Origin: an uncultured Mycoplasmatota bacterium
GTDB lineage: Bacteria; Bacillota_I; Bacilli_A; RF39; UBA660
Direction: 5' to 3'
NCBI GenBank assembly: GCA_947643405.1
Contig: CANRVY010000014.1
Location: 1 to 39,568 of the forward strand
DNA length: 39,568 nucleotides
Notes under the pieces: model-generated
Databases searched by the model: none
The model's input: the letters and a program-made list of their open reading frames with translations, nothing else
Told to the model about the DNA's origin: nothing
Shown: positions 20,870 to 28,334 of the stretch, one piece after another
How the letters are laid out: every line of letters starts with the position of its first letter
Position numbering within the stretch: position 1 is the first letter of the stretch
Translations under genes and position numbers: made by a program

Positions 20870-21475
20870 ATGGAACGAAAATTAGATGATATAGAACTAG
20901 AAGAATTTGTACATTTTCATATAGACCAAACAACCTTAATTGTTAGAACAAATTCAGAAACAATATCTTATTCATATCCAAATTCGTTAGAGTTATTAAG
21001 AAGAATAGGGTATTTATTACATCGTTATGAAGTAGAATACAATAGAAAAGAGGAACAAACAAAAGCAGTATCTAAAGTTCCTTTAACTCCAATTCAAAAA
21101 GAATGTCAAAAGCGATTATTGATAGGTCGTAATATTGTTTTTGGAACATATTTTGTTTATATACTACTAACTATGTTATTTCCCAATATAACTCCCTTTT
21201 TATTTAATATATTTTTGGTAATTGATGGAGCAGCTTTAATAACTGGAATAAAGGATGCAAGTATAATAAGAAGTGAGACATTAAAGCAGGAAGAAACGAA
21301 ACAAAATAAGCAATCACAATTAGAAAAGGGTTTTGAGTCATTAAAAGAAACTGCACTTTCTTATTTAAATAAAATAATGAAAGATAATACAAAATTTACT
21401 GTGGAGGAAAAACATTACATAGAAGTAATAGAAAAAGGATTTCAAAAAAGAATTGGTACTTATCCACAACAATAG
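20870..21475 (+). CDS. Unknown two-helix membrane protein inside the origin region
   Basis: I do not recognise this 201-residue protein. It has a soluble N-terminal part (1-80) rich in charged residues, two hydrophobic segments (about 84-104 and 107-126) forming a hairpin, and a charged Lys/Gln/Glu-rich C-terminal helix region (132-200). No signal peptide is present, so both ends probably face the cytoplasm. It has a consensus-like promoter and GGTGA 6 bases before the ATG. It sits between dnaA and rpmH, where most bacteria have no gene, and its last codons contain a perfect DnaA box. Confidence 0.75.
   Translation: MERKLDDIELEEFVHFHIDQTTLIVRTNSETISYSYPNSLELLRRIGYLLHRYEVEYNRKEEQTKAVSKVPLTPIQKECQKRLLIGRNIVFGTYFVYILLTMLFPNITPFLFNIFLVIDGAALITGIKDASIIRSETLKQEETKQNKQSQLEKGFESLKETALSYLNKIMKDNTKFTVEEKHYIEVIEKGFQKRIGTYPQQ
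21460..21468 (+). promoter_or_regulatory. Perfect DnaA box at the end of a coding gene
   Basis: TTATCCACA matches the DnaA box consensus exactly. It lies within the last codons of the membrane-protein gene and directly before the rpmH promoter, so DnaA could affect rpmH transcription or extend the origin. Confidence 0.65.
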
Positions 21476-21476
21476 T

Positions 21477-21505
21477 TTGACAAAAAAGAGTTTTCTCTAT
21501 ATAAT
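21477..21505 (+). promoter_or_regulatory. Consensus promoter of rpmH
   Basis: TTGACA (21477-21482) and TATAAT (21500-21505) with a 17-base spacer: a perfect sigma-A-type promoter, fitting a strongly expressed ribosomal gene. Confidence 0.9.
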
Positions 21506-21547
21506 GTTAAAAGCAACCAAAATTAGAAAAGTTCAGGAGGTGTTAAG

Positions 21548-21670
21548 ATGAAAAGAACATATCAACCAAATAGTAGAAGAAGAAGTAAAAAAATGGGTTT
21601 TTTAGCACGTATGAAAACAAAAATGATTAATAGCCGAAGAAGAAAAGGACGTAAAGTATTAGCTCATTAA
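21548..21670 (+). CDS. rpmH: 50S ribosomal protein L34, short form
   Basis: The 40-residue, Arg/Lys-rich protein starts [12 protein letters not shown] and ends [11 protein letters not shown], which is clearly L34. The usual bacterial length is about 44. The difference lies in the middle: GFLARMKTK is followed by MINS and then RRRKGR, where most L34 proteins have an eight-residue NGRKVLAN-type stretch. The RBS is AGGAGG. It is followed by a hairpin and then rnpA, as in nearly all bacteria. Confidence 0.96.
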   Translation: MKRTYQPNSRRRSKKMGFLARMKTKMINSRRRKGRKVLAH

Positions 21671-21680
21671 TAACTAGCTT

Positions 21681-21712
21681 AACACCACTGATAAGTTCAG
21701 TGGTGTTTCATT
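21681..21712 (+). terminator. Hairpin between rpmH and rnpA
   Basis: A perfect 11-base stem (AACACCACTGA with its complement) and a five-base loop, followed by a T-rich but interrupted run. It may be a partial terminator that lowers rnpA and yidC expression relative to rpmH. Confidence 0.7.
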
Positions 21713-21738
21713 ATCTTAAAGTAGGAGTAGGGAAGCTT

Positions 21739-22077
21739 ATGAAAAAAATAAATATCTTAAAGAAAAATGAAGATTTTAATAGAATAATTGCTTCTATAAA
21801 ACCATATAAATATAAAGATTATATTATATATAAGGAAAAACATAACTTTGGAATTTCTCATTTTGGAATATCCGTTGGAAAAAAAGTAGGGAACGCAGTT
21901 ACTCGAAATCATATAAAAAGGCAATTAAAAAATATAATTGACCAAATTCCCTATAAAAATAACTTTAATTGTATTATAATAGTGAGGAAAGGAATTATAG
22001 GAAAATCATTTTTGGAAATGAAAAATGATTTAACAGAAGCAATGAAACAAGTACATATATTGGAGGAAAATGAATGA
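21739..22077 (+). CDS. rnpA: Ribonuclease P protein component
   Basis: RnpA is the protein subunit of RNase P, which trims the 5' leader of tRNA precursors. The 112-residue product has the substrate-binding RNR-type motif (GNAVTRNHIKRQLKNII) and the central strand GISHFGISVGKKVGN. The usual third Arg of the motif is replaced by Lys. I start at MKKINILKKNEDF because the family begins there and GGAGTAGGG lies upstream. Its stop overlaps the yidC start as ATGA. Confidence 0.94.
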   Translation: MKKINILKKNEDFNRIIASIKPYKYKDYIIYKEKHNFGISHFGISVGKKVGNAVTRNHIKRQLKNIIDQIPYKNNFNCIIIVRKGIIGKSFLEMKNDLTEAMKQVHILEENE

Positions 22078-23021
22078 AGAAAAAAAAATTAATATTAATT
22101 ATGATGTTATGTGCAATCACATTATCAGCAACAGGATGTACAACACTTTTAAAAGATGAAAAAGGGAAGGCTGTTCAAAATCCTGTAACTGGCCAAAATC
22201 TTCCTAAGAACATTTTATGTAGACCAGAATCTAAAAAAACAATTGAATTATATGAAGATAATAAAATAGAATTAAATAAGTTGCCAAAATGTTCAGAGTT
22301 TGTTCCAGCTTCAGGAGGTTATGAAGGAATCTGGACAACCATATTTGTAAAACCACTAGCATGGATAATTATTCAAATTGGTAAAATTGTAAAAAACTAT
22401 GGATTAGCAGTTATTTTAATTACTTTATTAATTCGTATGATAATGTTTCCTTTAACGCAAAAGTCTGCAGTGCAATCAGAAAATTTAAAATTAGCAAAGC
22501 CTGAACTGGATAAATTAGAAAAAAAATATAAAAACCGTCAAGACCAAGAAGCTATGATGCAAAAAAGTCAAGAAATGTTGGTTATTTATAAAAAATATAA
22601 AATTAATCCAATGGCAGGATGCTTATATGCCTTTATTCAATTACCATTATTTTTGGCATTCTATGAAGCACTTAATAGATTACCACTGATTTTTGAAGGA
22701 AGTTTCTTAGGACTTCATTTGGGAATGACTCCATTAACAGGAATTACATCTGGAAGAATTTATTATATTATCATTGTTATATTAGTTGGTTTGGTAACAT
22801 ATTACTCATTTAAATTGAATAGTGGAGCTAGCATGAGTGAAGATCAAGCAAAACAAATGAAGATGATGACAAATATTATGACAGGAGTTATTACATTAAG
22901 TTCATTAACAATATCAAGTGCGATTGGTTTATATTGGATTACCAATAGTGGATTTACAATTGTACAAAACTTAATTGTAAAAAGGAGAAAAAATAATGGA
23001 AAAGATAGTAATAGAAGATAA
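22074..23021 (+). CDS. yidC: Membrane protein insertase YidC, lipoprotein type
   Basis: The 315-residue product has a lipoprotein signal with the lipobox Cys at 22 (SATGC), as in Gram-positive YidC/SpoIIIJ. Five membrane segments follow a short extracellular part. The conserved positively charged residue of the hydrophilic groove is in ITLLIRMIMFPLTQKSA, and the family motifs MAGCLYAFIQLPLFLAFYEAL and GLYWITNSGFTIVQN are present. It inserts membrane proteins alone or with SecYEG, working downstream of the SRP whose RNA is also in this window. It overlaps khpB by 26 bases. Confidence 0.96.
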   Translation: MKKKKLILIMMLCAITLSATGCTTLLKDEKGKAVQNPVTGQNLPKNILCRPESKKTIELYEDNKIELNKLPKCSEFVPASGGYEGIWTTIFVKPLAWIIIQIGKIVKNYGLAVILITLLIRMIMFPLTQKSAVQSENLKLAKPELDKLEKKYKNRQDQEAMMQKSQEMLVIYKKYKINPMAGCLYAFIQLPLFLAFYEALNRLPLIFEGSFLGLHLGMTPLTGITSGRIYYIIIVILVGLVTYYSFKLNSGASMSEDQAKQMKMMTNIMTGVITLSSLTISSAIGLYWITNSGFTIVQNLIVKRRKNNGKDSNRR

Positions 23022-23601
23022 AGAAAAAGAGAATGCTTATAAAAAATTAGAAGAGGTTGCATCTTTAACTGAACTATATTATAAAGAAACTGTTGAAGAA
23101 GGAAAATTATTTAAGAGTGGAAAATGCAAAATAGAAGCTATTAAAAAAGAAGATGTAAAACAATATATAAAAGAATTCTTAAATAAAATTGGGGAATTAA
23201 TGGAAATTGAGCTTCATTCTGAAATTAGAATTGATGAAGATATAATTAATGTTAGTATTATTTCTGATAATAGTCCTATTATGATAGGAAGAGAAGGAAA
23301 AAACTTAGATGCATTACAAACTTTATTAAGACAGTCATTAAGCAATCAAACAAATATGTTAATCAAAGTAAATTTAGATGCTTCAGATTATAAGTTAAAA
23401 AAACAAAAACGTTTAGAAAGAGAAATAAAAAATATAGCACGCGAAGTATTAAAAACAAAGATAGATGCAAAATTAGATCCAATGAATGCTTTTGATAGGA
23501 GAATTGTTCATTCCGTGATTAGTACTTATGATAATTTAGAGACAGAAAGTTTAGGAGAAGTTCCAAATCGTTATGTTACAATTAAATATAAAGAAAATTA
23601 G
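22996..23601 (+). CDS. khpB: RNA-binding protein KhpB (Jag)
   Basis: The 201-residue protein has a KH domain with the loop GREGKNLDALQ (about 98-108) and a C-terminal R3H domain (RRIVHSVISTY and GEVPNRYVTIKYK), the signature of Jag/KhpB. KhpB pairs with KhpA and influences cell elongation and small-RNA biology in streptococci. The N-terminal region differs from the usual Jag-N domain. RBS AAAGGAG lies within the end of yidC. Confidence 0.95.
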   Translation: MEKIVIEDKEKENAYKKLEEVASLTELYYKETVEEGKLFKSGKCKIEAIKKEDVKQYIKEFLNKIGELMEIELHSEIRIDEDIINVSIISDNSPIMIGREGKNLDALQTLLRQSLSNQTNMLIKVNLDASDYKLKKQKRLEREIKNIAREVLKTKIDAKLDPMNAFDRRIVHSVISTYDNLETESLGEVPNRYVTIKYKEN

Positions 23602-23624
23602 AAGCCGTAAAGGTTTCTTTTTTT
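23600..23624 (+). terminator. Terminator of rpmH-rnpA-yidC-khpB
   Basis: A seven-base stem AGAAGCC/GGTTTCT with one G-U pair and a GTAAA loop is followed by seven T. The khpB stop codon overlaps the stem. Confidence 0.8.
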
Positions 23625-23627
23625 GAA

Positions 23628-23656
23628 TTGACTAAACAAAATACTTATAGTAGAAT
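23628..23656 (+). promoter_or_regulatory. Promoter of the HD-domain gene and mnmE
   Basis: TTGACT and TAGAAT with a 17-base spacer, 20 bases before the ATG. Confidence 0.65.
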
Positions 23657-23676
23657 ACAATGGAAGGAGACTCAAT

Positions 23677-24216
23677 ATGGCAAAAAAAGATATAGAAAGT
23701 TATTTAGTTCCAGGTAATGAGTATTATGAGATCGTAAAAGAAATATTAGAAAGCCCAGAATTTCAAAAAAGAAAAACTTATCCCCATCATGAAAACTGTA
23801 GTGTTTATGAACATTGTTTAATGGTTTCTTTTTTATCTTATTTATGGGCAAAAAAATGGAATTTAGATTATAAGAGTGCAGCAATAGGTGGATTATTACA
23901 TGATTTTTATGATAAACCTTGGCAAACTAATAATCACAAACTTTCTAAAAAGCAGAAAACGAAGTTTTTTAAACAACATGGTTTTGTTCACGCAGGGGAA
24001 GCTGTTATAAATTCCTATCATTATTTTCCAACGCTTATGAATAAAAGAGTTGAAAATATTATAAAAAGACATATGTTTCCTTTAAATATTTATCCACCAA
24101 GATATGGAGAAGCTTGGATCATTACTTGTGTAGATAAATATGTATCGGCAGATATTTTAAGAAATCCTAAAGTCTGGGCAAAATATTTAGGTTTAGGAAA
24201 AAAAGAAGAGAAGTGA
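23677..24216 (+). CDS. HD-domain phosphohydrolase family protein
   Basis: The 179-residue protein carries HD-superfamily metal motifs in order: H in SVYEHCLMVS (about 46), HD in GLLHDFYD (about 75), a further His pair region (GFVHAGEA, IIKRHMFPL) and Asp in CVDKYVS (about 151). Such proteins hydrolyse phosphomonoesters, nucleotides or cyclic nucleotides; the substrate cannot be read from sequence. It precedes mnmE by four bases and shares its promoter. Confidence 0.85.
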   Translation: MAKKDIESYLVPGNEYYEIVKEILESPEFQKRKTYPHHENCSVYEHCLMVSFLSYLWAKKWNLDYKSAAIGGLLHDFYDKPWQTNNHKLSKKQKTKFFKQHGFVHAGEAVINSYHYFPTLMNKRVENIIKRHMFPLNIYPPRYGEAWIITCVDKYVSADILRNPKVWAKYLGLGKKEEK

Positions 24217-24220
24217 GAAT

Positions 24221-25573
24221 ATGGAAGATACAATAGCAGCAATATCAACATCATTAGGAGTAGGTGCAATCTCTATTATTAGAGTCAGTGGAAAAGAATC
24301 TATTCCTATTGTAAACAAAATTTTTAAAGGAAAAGATTTAAACCAAGTTCCAAGTCATACCATTCAATATGGACATATTGTGGATGGTTTAGAAGTGATT
24401 GATGAAGTATTGATTTCAGTTATGAAAGCGCCAAAAACATTTACGGTAGAAGATGTAGTAGAAATTAATGCACATGGTGGAATTGCTACAACACATCGCA
24501 TTTTAGAGTTACTTTTAAAAAATGGTTGTCGTCCTGCATCTCCTGGAGAATTCACAAAACGTGCTTTTTTAAATGGTCGTATAGATTTAATAGAAGCAGA
24601 ATCTGTTATGGATTTGATATCTGCCAAAACAGAAACAACAAGAAAGATGGCTTTGTCTGGAGTAGACGGCAAAGTATCAGCTCTCATACATTCTCTTCGG
24701 AATAAAATCATTTCCTTATTAGCAAATATTGAAGTAAATATTGATTATCCAGAATATGAGGATATTGCAGAAATGACAGTGGAAGAGTTAAAAAAGAGTA
24801 TGACATCTATAGAAGTAGAATTAAAAGAAATTTTAAAAAATAGCAAAGAAGGAAAAATGATAAAAGAAGGAATAAAAACTTCTATTATTGGAAGACCAAA
24901 TGTAGGAAAAAGTAGTATATTGAATCGATTATTAAATGAAGAAAAGGCAATTGTTACAGATATAGAAGGAACAACAAGAGATGTAGTAGAGGGAAATATC
25001 ATTATAGATGGTGTTATGCTTCATATTTTAGATACAGCTGGAATTAGGCAAACAGAAAATGTAGTAGAGCAAATTGGAGTAAAAAAAAGTTTAGAATTAC
25101 TAGAAGAATCAGAACTCGTACTTATCGTCCTAAATTATAATGAAGCTTTAACAGAACAAGATAAACAAATCTTAGAACAAGCGAAGAATAAAAATCATAT
25201 TGTAATTGTTAATAAAAAAGATTTAAAAAGAAATTTGGATATTGAAGCGTTAGAACAGCAATATATTGAAGTGAGTGCTTTAAATGATGATGGTATTGAT
25301 AAAATTAAAAACAGAATCCGAGAATTGTTTCATTTAGAGCAATTTGAAAATAGGGATATGACATATCTTACCAATGCAAGAAGTATTGCGCTTGTAGAAA
25401 AAGCTTTGGACAGTTTAGAAGAGGTAAAAAAAGGAATAGAACAGAATTTGCCAATTGATATGATAGAAATTGATTTGAAAAATGTATGGAATATATTAGG
25501 CGAAATTACTGGAGAAACTTACCAAGATGAGCTGATAGACCAATTATTTAGCCAGTTTTGTCTAGGAAAATAA
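24221..25573 (+). CDS. mnmE: tRNA modification GTPase MnmE
   Basis: MnmE with MnmG makes the 5-carboxymethylaminomethyl modification at U34 of several tRNAs. The 450-residue product has the tetrahydrofolate-binding N-terminal domain (DTIAAISTSLGVGAISIIRVSG), a G domain with GRPNVGKSS (about 224), TTRD, DTAG and NKKD, and the C-terminal catalytic Cys in FCLGK. The length is typical. Confidence 0.97.
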   Translation: MEDTIAAISTSLGVGAISIIRVSGKESIPIVNKIFKGKDLNQVPSHTIQYGHIVDGLEVIDEVLISVMKAPKTFTVEDVVEINAHGGIATTHRILELLLKNGCRPASPGEFTKRAFLNGRIDLIEAESVMDLISAKTETTRKMALSGVDGKVSALIHSLRNKIISLLANIEVNIDYPEYEDIAEMTVEELKKSMTSIEVELKEILKNSKEGKMIKEGIKTSIIGRPNVGKSSILNRLLNEEKAIVTDIEGTTRDVVEGNIIIDGVMLHILDTAGIRQTENVVEQIGVKKSLELLEESELVLIVLNYNEALTEQDKQILEQAKNKNHIVIVNKKDLKRNLDIEALEQQYIEVSALNDDGIDKIKNRIRELFHLEQFENRDMTYLTNARSIALVEKALDSLEEVKKGIEQNLPIDMIEIDLKNVWNILGEITGETYQDELIDQLFSQFCLGK

Positions 25574-25600
25574 TATATAAGAAAAATCTTATATATTTTA
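25572..25600 (+). terminator. Terminator of mnmE
   Basis: A perfect 11-base AT-rich stem with an AAAA loop, then TTTT. The mnmE stop codon overlaps the left arm. With no GC core it may be weak. Confidence 0.6.
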
Positions 25601-25629
25601 TTGTGCAATAAAAAAAATGATAGTATAAT
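25601..25629 (+). promoter_or_regulatory. Promoter of mnmG-rsmG
   Basis: TTGTGC (25601-25606) and a perfect TATAAT (25624-25629) with a 17-base spacer. Confidence 0.7.
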
Positions 25630-25655
25630 AAAACGCGAGTAGAGGAGGTGTTCTG

Positions 25656-27530
25656 ATGGAATATGAAGTAATTGTAGTAGGTGGAGGACATGCTGGTTGT
25701 GAAGCAAGTCTTGCTGCTTCTAGAAAAGGACACAAGACAATATTAATAACGGGAAATATTAAAAATATTGCAGATATGCCTTGTAATCCTTCCATTGGAG
25801 GAAGCGCCAAAGGAATTGTGGTTAGAGAAATTGATGCATTAGGCGGAGAAATGGGGAAAAATGCAGACAAAGGGCAACTTCAGATGAAAATGCTAAATCA
25901 TAAGAAAGGACCAGCAGTGCAAGCTTTGCGTGCTCAAGCAGATAAAATCACATATCCAAAAGAAATGTTAAAAACATTAAATAAGGAAAATAATTTGACC
26001 ATTTGGGAAGCATTGGTTGAAGATTTAATTGTAGAAAATCATAAAATTAAAGGTGTCATTTTAGAAAATGGAAACCAGATATTTGGGAAAGCTGTTATTT
26101 TAACAACAGGAACTTATTTAAAAGCAGATATTATGGTAGGAAATACAAGACACAGAGAAGGGCCACACGGGGAAAGACCTAGTCAATATTTGAGTGATAA
26201 CTTAAAAAAATTAGGATTTCAAATTATTCGTTTAAAGACAGGAACACCACAGCGAATCGATAAAAAAACAATAGACTTTTCTAAAACGAAGGAAGAATAT
26301 GGAAGTGACCAAAAATACACTTTTAGTTTTGATAATGAGCCAAATTACAGTCTGGAAGACCAAATTCCATGCCATTTAATTTATACAACTCCAGAAACAC
26401 ATCAAATTATAAGAGATAATTTAAATAAATCAAGCATGTATGGTGGATTAAATGATATTACTGGAGTAGGTCCTAGATATTGTCCTTCTATTGAAGATAA
26501 AATTGTAAGATTTAGTGACAAAGAAAGACATCAATTATTTTTAGAACCAGAAAGTTTATATTATGATGATATCTATATTCAAGGGTTTTCTACCTCAATG
26601 CCTCATAATATACAAGAAAAGATGGTTCATAGTTTGCCAGGGTTAGAAAACGCTAAAATATTGAAATATGCTTATGCAATTGAATATGATGCAATTTATC
26701 CCACACAACTGAAGCTTTCTTTAGAAACAAAATTAATAGAAAACTTATTTACAGCAGGACAAATAAATGGTACTAGTGGTTATGAGGAAGCTGCTTGTCA
26801 AGGATTAATCGCTGGAATTAATGCATGTCTTAAATTAGAAGGAAAAGAACCATTAATTTTAAAAAGAAATGAAGCATATATAGGAGTTTTGATAGATGAT
26901 TTGGTAACAAAGGGAGTAATAGACCCATATCGTTTATTGACATCTAGAGCAGAATATCGTTTATTATTAAGACATGATAATGCTGATTTACGATTGCGAG
27001 AATATGGGTATCAAGTAGGATTAATTAATGAACCGCAATATCAAAAGTTACAATATAAAAAAGAAGAAATGAAAAAAGCAATAGAGTATTTAAAAAATCA
27101 CAAAATGGTTCCTACTGAGGATACAAATTGTTTTTTAGAAGAAATCGGTTCTTCTATATTAAAAGATGGAATTACTTTATATGATTTATTAAAAAGACCA
27201 GAGATAAAGATAGAACATTTACAGCACTTTTATGAATTATCTTTTGATAAAGATGTTTTAGAGCAGGTTGAAATTGAAATAAAATATGAAGGATATATAA
27301 AAAAGGCTCTTCATGAAGCCGAAAAAATGATAGATTTAGATAATAAAAAAATACCAGATGATATTGATTATAGTAGAATTCATAATTTAGCAAGTGAAGC
27401 CAAGCAAAAATTAAATGAAATAAGACCAACTTCAATTGGCCAAGCTCTTAGGATTAGTGGAGTGAATCCAGCCGATATTTCCCTTCTAATGGTCTATATA
27501 AAAAAGGAGTATCATTATGACAGAGGATAG
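25656..27530 (+). CDS. mnmG: tRNA uridine 5-carboxymethylaminomethyl modification enzyme MnmG
   Basis: MnmG (GidA) is the FAD partner of MnmE. The 624-residue product has the FAD-binding GGGHAGCEASLAASR (about 8-22), CNPSIGGSAKG (about 45-55) with the conserved Cys, RHREGPHGERPSQ, the GQINGTSGYEEAACQG motif and SRAEYRLLLRHDNAD. The C-terminal helical domain ends GVNPADISLLMVYIKK. It overlaps rsmG by 14 bases. Confidence 0.97.
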   Translation: MEYEVIVVGGGHAGCEASLAASRKGHKTILITGNIKNIADMPCNPSIGGSAKGIVVREIDALGGEMGKNADKGQLQMKMLNHKKGPAVQALRAQADKITYPKEMLKTLNKENNLTIWEALVEDLIVENHKIKGVILENGNQIFGKAVILTTGTYLKADIMVGNTRHREGPHGERPSQYLSDNLKKLGFQIIRLKTGTPQRIDKKTIDFSKTKEEYGSDQKYTFSFDNEPNYSLEDQIPCHLIYTTPETHQIIRDNLNKSSMYGGLNDITGVGPRYCPSIEDKIVRFSDKERHQLFLEPESLYYDDIYIQGFSTSMPHNIQEKMVHSLPGLENAKILKYAYAIEYDAIYPTQLKLSLETKLIENLFTAGQINGTSGYEEAACQGLIAGINACLKLEGKEPLILKRNEAYIGVLIDDLVTKGVIDPYRLLTSRAEYRLLLRHDNADLRLREYGYQVGLINEPQYQKLQYKKEEMKKAIEYLKNHKMVPTEDTNCFLEEIGSSILKDGITLYDLLKRPEIKIEHLQHFYELSFDKDVLEQVEIEIKYEGYIKKALHEAEKMIDLDNKKIPDDIDYSRIHNLASEAKQKLNEIRPTSIGQALRISGVNPADISLLMVYIKKEYHYDRG

Positions 27531-28221
27531 ATTTGAAAAAGAACTTGAATTACTGGGAATATTATTGTCAGAAACGCAGAAAACTCAATTAGAGACTTAT
27601 TATAAGTTATTAGCTGAATGGAATGAAAAAATGAATTTAACTGGAATTACAGAAAAAGAACAGGTATATTTAAAACATTTTTATGATAGTGCAACTTTGG
27701 TAAAAGTAATAGATTTAAAAGAAGAAAAAACTTTATGTGATATAGGAACAGGTGCAGGATTTCCAGGTCTGGTATTAAAAATTTTATTTCCGCATTTGGA
27801 AGTAACTTTGGTAGATGCATTAAATAAAAGAATTGTATTTTTAGAAAATGTGATAGAAACATTGAAATTAGAAAATATCAAAACAGTCCATGTAAGAGCA
27901 GAAGAGTATGCAAGAGAACATAGAGAAAAATTTGATGTGGTTACATCTAGAGCTGTAGCTGCTCTTCCAATGTTATTAGAATACTCTGTTCCGCTAGTGA
28001 AAATAGGAAAATATTTTATACCAATGAAAGGCGATATTGCCCAGGAAATAAAGGCTTCAGAGCATTCTATTAAACTTTTGAATGTCAATTTAGAGTGTCA
28101 AGAAAAATTTTCACTTCCACTCGAAAATAGTACTAGAACAATATTAAAATTTCGAAAAGAGAAAAGTTCACATGTAAAGTATCCAAGAAAATTTAGTGAG
28201 ATGAAGAAGAATCCATTGTAA
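27517..28221 (+). CDS. rsmG: 16S rRNA (guanine-527-N7)-methyltransferase RsmG
   Basis: RsmG (GidB) methylates G527 of 16S rRNA. The 234-residue product has LTGITEKEQVYLKHFYDS, the SAM motif CDIGTGAGFPGLVLKI (about 69-84) and VTSRAVAALPMLLEYS. AAAGGAG precedes the ATG within the end of mnmG. A terminator follows, so it is the last gene of its unit. Confidence 0.96.
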   Translation: MTEDRFEKELELLGILLSETQKTQLETYYKLLAEWNEKMNLTGITEKEQVYLKHFYDSATLVKVIDLKEEKTLCDIGTGAGFPGLVLKILFPHLEVTLVDALNKRIVFLENVIETLKLENIKTVHVRAEEYAREHREKFDVVTSRAVAALPMLLEYSVPLVKIGKYFIPMKGDIAQEIKASEHSIKLLNVNLECQEKFSLPLENSTRTILKFRKEKSSHVKYPRKFSEMKKNPL

Positions 28222-28231
28222 AAAGAATATC

Positions 28232-28262
28232 AAAAAAATATCAAAAAAAGATATTTTTTTAT
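28232..28262 (+). terminator. Terminator of mnmG-rsmG
   Basis: A perfect 11-base stem (AAAAAAATATC and complement) with a seven-A loop; the right arm is itself a T-tract. Confidence 0.7.
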
Positions 28263-28263
28263 T

Positions 28264-28294
28264 TTTGGGAAATGATATTGAAATATTTCCCAAA
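28264..28294. promoter_or_regulatory. Everted ATTTCCCAA pair in the noc promoter (candidate operator)
   Basis: TTTGGGAAAT, an 11-base spacer and ATTTCCCAAA form an inverted repeat that overlaps the -35 and spacer of the noc promoter. The half-site resembles one half of the Noc binding site, but the halves face the opposite way. Binding by Noc itself would give autoregulation; this is inference. Confidence 0.55.
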
Positions 28295-28306
28295 GTATAG
28301 TATTAT
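28278..28306 (+). promoter_or_regulatory. Promoter of the noc-family gene
   Basis: TTGAAA and TATTAT with a 17-base spacer, about 30 bases before the ATG. The spacer contains one ATTTCCC element. Confidence 0.6.
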
Positions 28307-28334
28307 AGTATATAGAATAAAAAGGAGGATGACT

